From Spongospora subterranea f. sp. subterranea (lineage: Eukaryota > Endomyxa: Phytomyxea > Phytomyxea > Plasmodiophorida): a stretch of DNA of 64,000 nucleotides. Shown one piece after another: positions 58,326-64,000 of this stretch. The DNA lies in assembly GCA_049724395.1 (NCBI GenBank), contig JAUGWO010000115.1, positions 79,870 to 143,869 of the forward strand, given 5' to 3'. Under the pieces are notes generated by a model. The model searched no databases. It was not told where the DNA came from and worked only from the letters and a program-made list of their open reading frames with translations. The translations under genes and the position numbers were made by a program. How positions within the stretch are numbered: position 1 is the stretch's first letter; the number at the start of each line of letters is the position of its first letter.

Positions 58326-59710
58326 TTATAGAACAGGGTAAATCGCGGCGTAGCATCGAAGGAGTCTCGTTGGTTCTGACAGTATTGACTTGAGGAATAG
58401 ATTTTTTTCCCGACTAGTATTGGCTTGACCAAAAGCCTTCGTTTTCCGAATAGATTTGGCTTGATCCCGAATAGCCAAGGCTAAAGGAGTAGCCTTTGTT
58501 TTCCGATCATTTCTTGCTCGAGAATTTTTTTTTTTTTTGGGAATAGGGGCTTGAGTAATTTGAGGAATAGTACTGACTTTCAAAGATTCAAGTAGGCGTT
58601 GGAGCTGGAACGTGGCTTCATTTACGATCCCAGCTTGACGCTTCTTTATAATACGGTAGAGAGACAAACAAAATAAATCAGATAACATTTTTCCTGCTTG
58701 GTCAGATTGTGAGTCCCTCGAGTATATTATTTTTCCGGATCGCTTATCAGAAATGAACCAGCGCATAATGGCCGGGGCAACGTATTGAATGGCTTCGTCT
58801 TCCTCCATACCGCATAGCGACAATAATACAAAATCCGCTTGTAAACAGAGGTTCATAGAAAAAATCTGCACATAATAACGGCTTGTGGAGCGGATCACGT
58901 TGCCGATATGGAGCAATATTTGCTTGATTTCGACAGCATGAAGAGGATACTTTGTTGAGATAGCGTCACTTTCGTGTTGGTACAGCCAGGCATCTTGATG
59001 ACCCCCTGGATTTTTAGCCTTTTTCAAATCAGCAAAGGGGGGAAGTTTGTTCTTGATATACAATATCAGACGTTGGTACACACTTGGTGTTATTAACGAG
59101 ATGACAGGTTCAGGACCCATGTTCAGGCCGAAACCTGATCCGGAATCGGATAAGCACTTGCTAATCAAGATTCGGAGATCCTCGGCGGCCTCTGATGTGG
59201 CCTTAGGAAAGACAATGTGGTGAAAATTCGTGAATGGGACATGATCAACATGGTTTTCCTGATCATTAATCCTTTCAATTGACTCAGCAAGATGTAGAAA
59301 TCTTGCTTTCATGTCTTTTTCTGGTACAAAAACGTTGGGGGCGAACTGCCAAAACCATTGATAGTTTTGATATCTGTAGCGTTTTCTTGGAGTACGTTGA
59401 GTGGTGATCGTACCAGGAGGTGCCAAATCGTAACTCGGCAAACGGGAAGCGATAGAGGGCGACCCAGTGGTCAACTGATTGGCAGCTGGGGGGATGGTTG
59501 GAGGGACGTAATCTCGAAAAACAGATCAAACTCTGTTCTCATCATGAGCGGTTCGATGATATTCGAAGAACTTTCATCTCGGAAGGAGTTTGTTATGGAG
59601 GGGACTGGATCTTCTGATGGTTGCGTGATGAAAGGGGGTGGAATTGTTTCATCAAGAGCCGATACGCAACGAAGTACCTCGATGGCTATGATTACCTGAA
59701 AATAGACCAT
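58326..59710 (-). CDS. Secreted protein with basic NLS-like tail, unassigned
   Basis: Two exons on the minus strand, 59710-59572 and 59512-58326, joined by a 60-nt intron that keeps frame, give 441 aa. The start MVYFQVIIAIEVLRCVSA looks like a signal peptide; an upstream in-frame ATG at 59800 would add 30 residues and bury it. A Pro/Ser-rich linker leads into a helical domain of about 250 aa (LRILISKCLSDSGSG, SVYQRLILYIKNKLPP, QILLHIGNVIRSTSRYY, LFCLSLYRIIKKRQAG). The C-terminal 80 residues are very basic (IPKKKKNSRARNDRKTK). No family is recognised. The Lys run is encoded by a long T tract (plus strand near 58526-58538), a place where base-call errors are likely. Splicing is inferred. Confidence 0.6.
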
Positions 59711-59734
59711 GACGACAGAATAATAATGGAGCGG

Positions 59735-60125
59735 CAAGTTGTCATGATCCGAAAGTCTTAGGCTGCGCCCGTGATACACACTTACACAGTTAGTTGTCAT
59801 GATCCGAAAGTCTTAGGCTGCGCCCGTCATTCTCGGGTAGACTTGCGCACGGTGCTTACTTTTGAGTTCGCGCACTTGAAGTTCGCGACAATATGCGCAA
59901 ATCACGAGTCGAGTCGACACCAACCAGGACAGCACCCCTGACTCCAACGGTACTGTACACGCAGTCCGTACTCCGGAATGATAGGCAGACTTGTCGGAGT
60001 CGACTCAAAAATGACTCGGAGTCGACTCGGAGTGACTCCAGGGTTCGCTTGAGTCGACTCCGAATCACTCAACAAAACTTGGAGTCCTCGAGTCATTGAG
60101 TCGACTCCGCATCTTCGGATCATGA
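59735..60125. mobile_element. Palindrome-rich element with inverted ends
   Basis: GTCATGATCCGAAAGTC occurs twice directly (about 59738 and 59797) and once inverted at the other end (TTCGGATCATGACTTA, about 60114-60129). Between them lie several copies of the palindrome GAGTCGACTC within GACTC-rich sequence (about 59900-60110). No coding capacity. The layout fits a short non-autonomous DNA element, with possible TTA flanks, but ends are not exact. Confidence 0.5.
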
Positions 60126-60431
60126 CTTATCCCCCTTTTAGAAGTAGACCCCCACGACCTTCCAGCCCCCGTGCGACTTCCTAAAATATCCTCTGAACTG
60201 GTGAACACGAGATGAGAGACGAACAAACAGAAGAGAGACGAAGAACGAGACAGAGAAAGAACAAGACGAAGAACTCCAGTGAGGCGGGGAAGTCAGCCCA
60301 TGGAAGGTATATAAGGCAACCCCCATGCCGTTACATGTAAGCCGCGAGTGATCCCAAAATGCTGTGAACATGAGAGGAATCGAACTCACGACCTTGATAG
60401 CCATCATACGATGCCACAGACCTAAACACAT
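60126..60431 (-). mobile_element. tRNA-headed SINE-like element
   Basis: On the minus strand a tRNA-like head contains a good B box (GAGTTCGATTCC, + strand 60376-60387) preceded about 35 nt upstream by an A-box-like GGTCTGTGGC stretch. A body of about 240 bp follows, pyrimidine-rich (TTCTTTCTCTGTCTCGTTC). It abuts the palindrome-rich element. No intact tRNA cloverleaf is present, so it is not a functional tRNA gene. Target duplications were not found. Confidence 0.45.
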
Positions 60432-61060
60432 GAAGGTGATGACAAATTCAAAAATTAGTGGTTGAAATTGTGTCTGATCAATGCTTGAGATTACATGAAC
60501 TCAAGAACTTCAATACATGCAACGAATGAGTTTGTCAAAGTTGAAAAAAGTGAAAATAATTACGCAAGACAAAAGTTTCAAGCATTTTAGGGGATCTTTT
60601 CAGGGCAGTTCAACTTCAATAAATCCTTCGTGTTCAAGTGGTAAGTTCCAGTTGACATATGAACACAGTAGCCCCTATGAGCTCCCCTATCAAACGTTGG
60701 CGGGCCGCGAACGAATGATTTGCTTGGACCCTGACGATTGAGTATCCTGGCGATCTGACCACATTACCGCTCGCTGAGATGTAGTAACATCGTCTGACGG
60801 TAACTGTAACTGCAGGTGGAAGAACACCTTTCATTGCGATAACAATGTAATCGCAATGTATCGGCAATTCAACGAGCTCATGAAAACCACTTCAGCAGTC
60901 AAGTGCTGATGAAAATCAGATTACCGGTAATGACGAACGCTAAATCGAACCGGTTTCGCGCCGGGCAAAAAGTTTCATTGGCGTGAATCCAGCTGATGAA
61001 GAGTTTGAGGCGCCAGATGGTTTGTATTTGTCCAACGTTTTCATCGCCAGAAGCTATCAG
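60432..61060. other. Stretch without a recognised gene
   Basis: About 630 bp between the SINE-like element and the LTR of the Ty3 fossil. Only short open frames. Nothing else is seen. Confidence 0.4.
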
Positions 61061-61208
61061 TGTTAGAACAAGCCAGAGCAGTTGATATAACTATCGATTT
61101 ATTGATGCCTGAGCGAGGTGTTGACAAGAATGACCTTAATTGGTCAATTCTTGTCCGAAAACTGCGTCTGAACTGCGCGAGTTAGGAATATATGGAATAA
61201 TCCTAACA
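61061..61208 (-). repeat. 3' LTR of the chromovirus fossil
   Basis: Read on the minus strand it starts TGTTAGGATTATTCC and ends TTGTTCTAACA, with 6-bp inverted termini (TGTTAG, CTAACA). The AAGGAGGAGGTGA purine tract precedes it, as expected for the polypurine primer. Confidence 0.75.
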
Positions 61209-63526
61209 TCACCTCCTCCTTAAGGACGGGCCAGGCTTAAGGGGATACTGGGCATGAAATTTCTGAATCGCTTCCTGCAATGCCGGCGTTGCGCCGAGGG
61301 TTCGTGCCGGTTCCCACGATCGCTCCGATGGTGGATAGTTCTCCCAATCGAGATAGTACTGGAGTTGGTTGCGGTACCACCGAGAGTCGAGGACTGCATG
61401 GACAATATAGAGTGGTTCAGGGTTATGAGAATCGAGGATCACGGGAGGCGGTGGCGGTTGAGTACGCTCTGGGATATCATTCTCTATATATGGTGACAGC
61501 AGTGCGGTGTGGAAGGCATTATGGAGCTTGGACGTGTCAGGCAATGATAACCTATAGGTAACTGGATTAATGATCTCGGTTATCCTATAAGGCCCAAGTT
61601 TGCGACTGCTTAATTTAGCACTAGGACGGTTAGTCGAGATGCCGTTGGAGCTTAACCAAACCTTATCGCCTACAGGGTAGTTCGGATGCGGTAATCTTTT
61701 TTGTCTGCAAAACGCTTCATATCCCGGGCTGCACGTTGGAGCTGTGTCTTAAGGAATTGTCGCACATTGTTAATGTGATTCGCGCGATCGTCAGCCAAAA
61801 GATGGGTACTAACGGAACACGTTGTCGCATCGTCGAATCGGGGATGGGGAACCGTAAACCGCCAAAAATGGCGTCATCTTCGTCGCCGAGTGATCGGCAT
61901 TGTTGTAGGCGAACTCGGCCATGGGTAATAAATCCGCCCAGTCGTCCTGTTGAAAATTGATAAAACAACGTATGTACTGTTCCAGGATTTGGTTCACTCG
62001 TTCGGTTTGTCCATCGGTCTGCGGGTGTCGAGAGGATGCGAGTTTCCTATCGATCTTGAGTCGAGATAAAAGTTGTTTCCAAAACTTCGAGACGAATTGA
62101 GGTTCACGGTCTGAAATAATCTCGTCTGGTAGTTCATGTAGTTTGAACACATTCTGTAATAGCAAGTTGACTAACTCTGCAGCAGTGAGCGATTCTTTAC
62201 AAGGGATGAAATGACTCATCTTGGACAATCGATCCACCACGACTAAAATTGAATCGAAACCTTTAGATTTTGGCAACTTGACGATGAAGTCCATGCTGAT
62301 TGAGCGCCAAATATCATCGGGAACCGGCAATGGGCAGAGCAACCCGTGTGGTCGATGACGACTGGATTTGGCTCGGCCACAAACATCGCACGATTTCACA
62401 TACTTCTTAACGTAGCAGGTCATTCCGGGCCACCAGTACTCTCGTCCTACCGACTTGATGGTCTTGGAGACCCCGAAATGGCCGCTTACTGGAGCGTCGT
62501 GACGTACTCTGAGAATGTCGAGTTTACAGTCCTCTCCCGCCACGACGAGTGCTTGGTCCTTGTAAAGGGCGTCGTCGTGTAGTCGAAAATCGTCTATGGG
62601 CAATCTCGAAATGATGTCTTGAACGAATGCGTCCGATTTCTGGTTAGTTTTGATGCGCTCCAACATTGGTTGCGGAAAGGTAATTCTCGCGGCACACAAC
62701 TTCTCCGGAGGTGGTCCTGGTTGATCGGGTCGAGGCAACAGTTGGTCAGGGCGCAGTATCGATGTACGTTGAAAACTCCAGCTAGGGTCCTTTGGTTTGA
62801 TCTCGTATTCTGGGCGTCGCGACAACGCGTCGGGTTTTCCAGATAGGCTACCAGGTCGATGCACAATGACGAACTGATATTCCGCGAGTCGCACTGACCA
62901 GCGTGCTTGGCGACGATTGAGAGTTTTGGATGATGTAAAGTAAATCAAGTTCTTATGATCGCTGTATACCGTAATTTCGTGCTGTGCGCCCTCAAGGAAG
63001 TGCCGCCACACTTGAAAAGACGTAACGATCGCCAGCAACTCTTTGTCGTGGACGTCATAATTTAATTCCGGCGCCGCCAACTTCCTTGAGTAGAACGCGA
63101 TTGGATGCAATTTACCATCGAGTTGTGGCTGTGAGATAACGGCCCCCAGCGCGAAATCAGAAGCGTCAGTCTCCAATATGATCGGTAGATTCGGGTCAAA
63201 GTGTTTCATAACAGGCGCCGTACGCTCGTTTCAGGGTCACGAACGCTGACTCGGCCGCGCTCGACCAAGTAAATGGGTGGTTTTTTCTCGTCAGCGCCGT
63301 CAAAGGTGAAGATATTTTGGCGAAGTCAACGATAAACTCCCTGTAGAAGTTAGCAAAGCCTAAGAAACTTTGGACGTCCTTAGCTGTCGCTGGAGTCGCC
63401 CAGTCAAGGATAGTCTCCACCTTGCTTGGGTCCATCTTGATGCTGCTGTCGGTGACCAGATACCCGAGGAATTCGACTTCCTGAGCGTCGAACACGCATT
63501 TTTCGAGTTTTGCAAATAAACCTGCT

Positions 63527-63946
63527 AGCTTGGTTCCTGTCTGTCCCTGTTGGTGGCAGGCATGTCCGGGTCAGTGTTGGACATGAGTTCGAAACCCCGT
63601 GAGTGATGGAATTTTGGGAGACCCCCCAAGGTTGCATCCAATACGGAAAAGTAGAGTGAATGTTGAGCACGAAGGTCTGACCACGTGGCCTCTAATGAAT
63701 GTGGGAGAGCGAGCTGCTTGCAGTAAACTCGGAAACTCTGGATAGGCAATGTAATCAGGTGGGGGCAGGTCCCATTCGGTGTGGTCGTTAGGACAGATTA
63801 TGTTGCTGAATCCAGCTGGTCTAATAGGTTCCTTCATTGGATACCCAAGCTACTTGTAGCGGCCAGGCGGAAGTAGGGAAAGCCTGGTAGTACACAGGCT
63901 TACTCAACCCATAAGAACCCGCGATCCTTTGTATACCATACCATAC
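63527..63946 (+). mobile_element. SINE inserted into the chromovirus fossil
   Basis: A 420-bp insertion bounded by a perfect 14-bp direct repeat (CAAATAAACCTGCT at 63513-63526 and 63947-63960). Its left end has a pol III-type B box (GAGTTCGAAACC, 63585-63596) with an A-box-like TGGTGGCAGGC about 30 nt upstream. Its right end is a short (ATACC)n tail. These are the marks of a tRNA-derived SINE in plus orientation, mobilised by a LINE. The final 140 bp or so recur at 51995-52145 and 57490-57632, suggesting a shared 3' tail. Confidence 0.8.
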
Positions 63947-64000
63947 CAAATAAACCTGCTGAACGCAACTTGGTCAGTACTAGTCGAACATTAACGTCGT

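Larger units (their letters stand above)
61061..64000 (-). mobile_element. Ty3/gypsy chromovirus fossil, running off the window
   Basis: On the minus strand, from right to left: reverse transcriptase (VEFLGYLV, VQSFLGFANFYREFI), RNase H (LETDASDFALGAVIS, EITVYSDHKNL), integrase zinc finger and core (WWPGMTCYVKKYVKSCDVC, SMDFIVKLPKS, RHPQTDGQTERVNQ) and a chromodomain (WYRNQLQYYLDWENYP). A 148-bp LTR follows at 61061-61208, next to a purine tract. The chromodomain marks it as a chromovirus. The 5' part and other LTR lie outside the window. It is broken, with a few breaks, and carries a SINE insertion. The pol reading frames are better preserved than those of the other fossils, so it is the youngest of the LTR elements here. 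Confidence 0.9.

Noticed and set aside
60360-60440. Functional tRNA gene on the minus strand
   Set aside because: Only the B box is good; a full cloverleaf with acceptor and anticodon stems cannot be drawn.
60634-60867. Small minus-strand protein
   Set aside because: No similarity, no signal and no splice context; likely chance.

Overview
The window is nuclear DNA of a microbial eukaryote. Genes are broken by many short GT-AG introns, mostly 38-130 nt, and lie close together on both strands between old mobile elements. A fused dihydrofolate reductase-thymidylate synthase (DHFR-TS) gene points away from animals, fungi and amoebozoans, which carry separate genes, and towards a bikont protist. 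Degenerate chitin-deacetylase-like secreted proteins, other secreted proteins without recognisable relatives, and compact introns would fit a parasitic lineage such as a plasmodiophorid (Rhizaria). That placement is inference only.

Left part (1-13 kb), gene-dense: the end of an unknown gene; a membrane-protein gene (-); a YML020W-type alpha/beta hydrolase (-, 1945-3540); a foldback hairpin (4640-5053); a Tc1/mariner remnant with inverted copies (5838-6960); a REEP/HVA22/Yop1 ER-shaping gene (+, 7434-8622, seven exons); DHFR-TS (-, 8962-11049, seven exons, one apparent 1-nt frameshift); and phosducin-like protein (-, 11346-12456, five exons).

Middle (13-32 kb), repeat-rich: two related intronless secreted proteins on the minus strand (396 and 847 aa, the larger with three tandem repeats of about 208 aa); nested Ty1/copia fossils (15.6-18.9 kb); a Ty3-like fossil (20.6-23.6 kb); an element with about 350-bp terminal inverted repeats (26.7-28.2 kb); and a 57-bp satellite of about 34 units (29.86-31.79 kb).

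Right part (32-60 kb): a large unrecognised multi-exon gene (+); then one giant gene (35726-46976, +) for a surface receptor of roughly 3,200-3,300 aa. Its order is signal peptide, Thr-rich stalk, four CUB domains, cadherin-like and Ig-like repeats, RCC1-like propeller, parallel beta-helix, GCC2/GCC3 cysteine-rich repeats and several membrane helices. Downstream, a tandem duplication carries a decayed antisense CUB fragment plus a secreted NodB-family (polysaccharide deacetylase) gene in each copy. The two NodB genes share nearly identical promoters, signal peptides, last introns and last exons, but their cores differ and catalytic residues are lost. A secreted protein with a basic NLS-like tail follows (58326-59710, -).

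Right edge: a palindrome-rich element, two tRNA-headed SINE-like elements, and a Ty3/chromovirus fossil (61061 to beyond the window) split by one of those SINEs with a 14-bp target duplication.

Exon structures were deduced by eye from splice signals and protein-family similarity, with no transcript data. Coordinates are given where frame and splice sites agree; other boundaries are marked as approximate.
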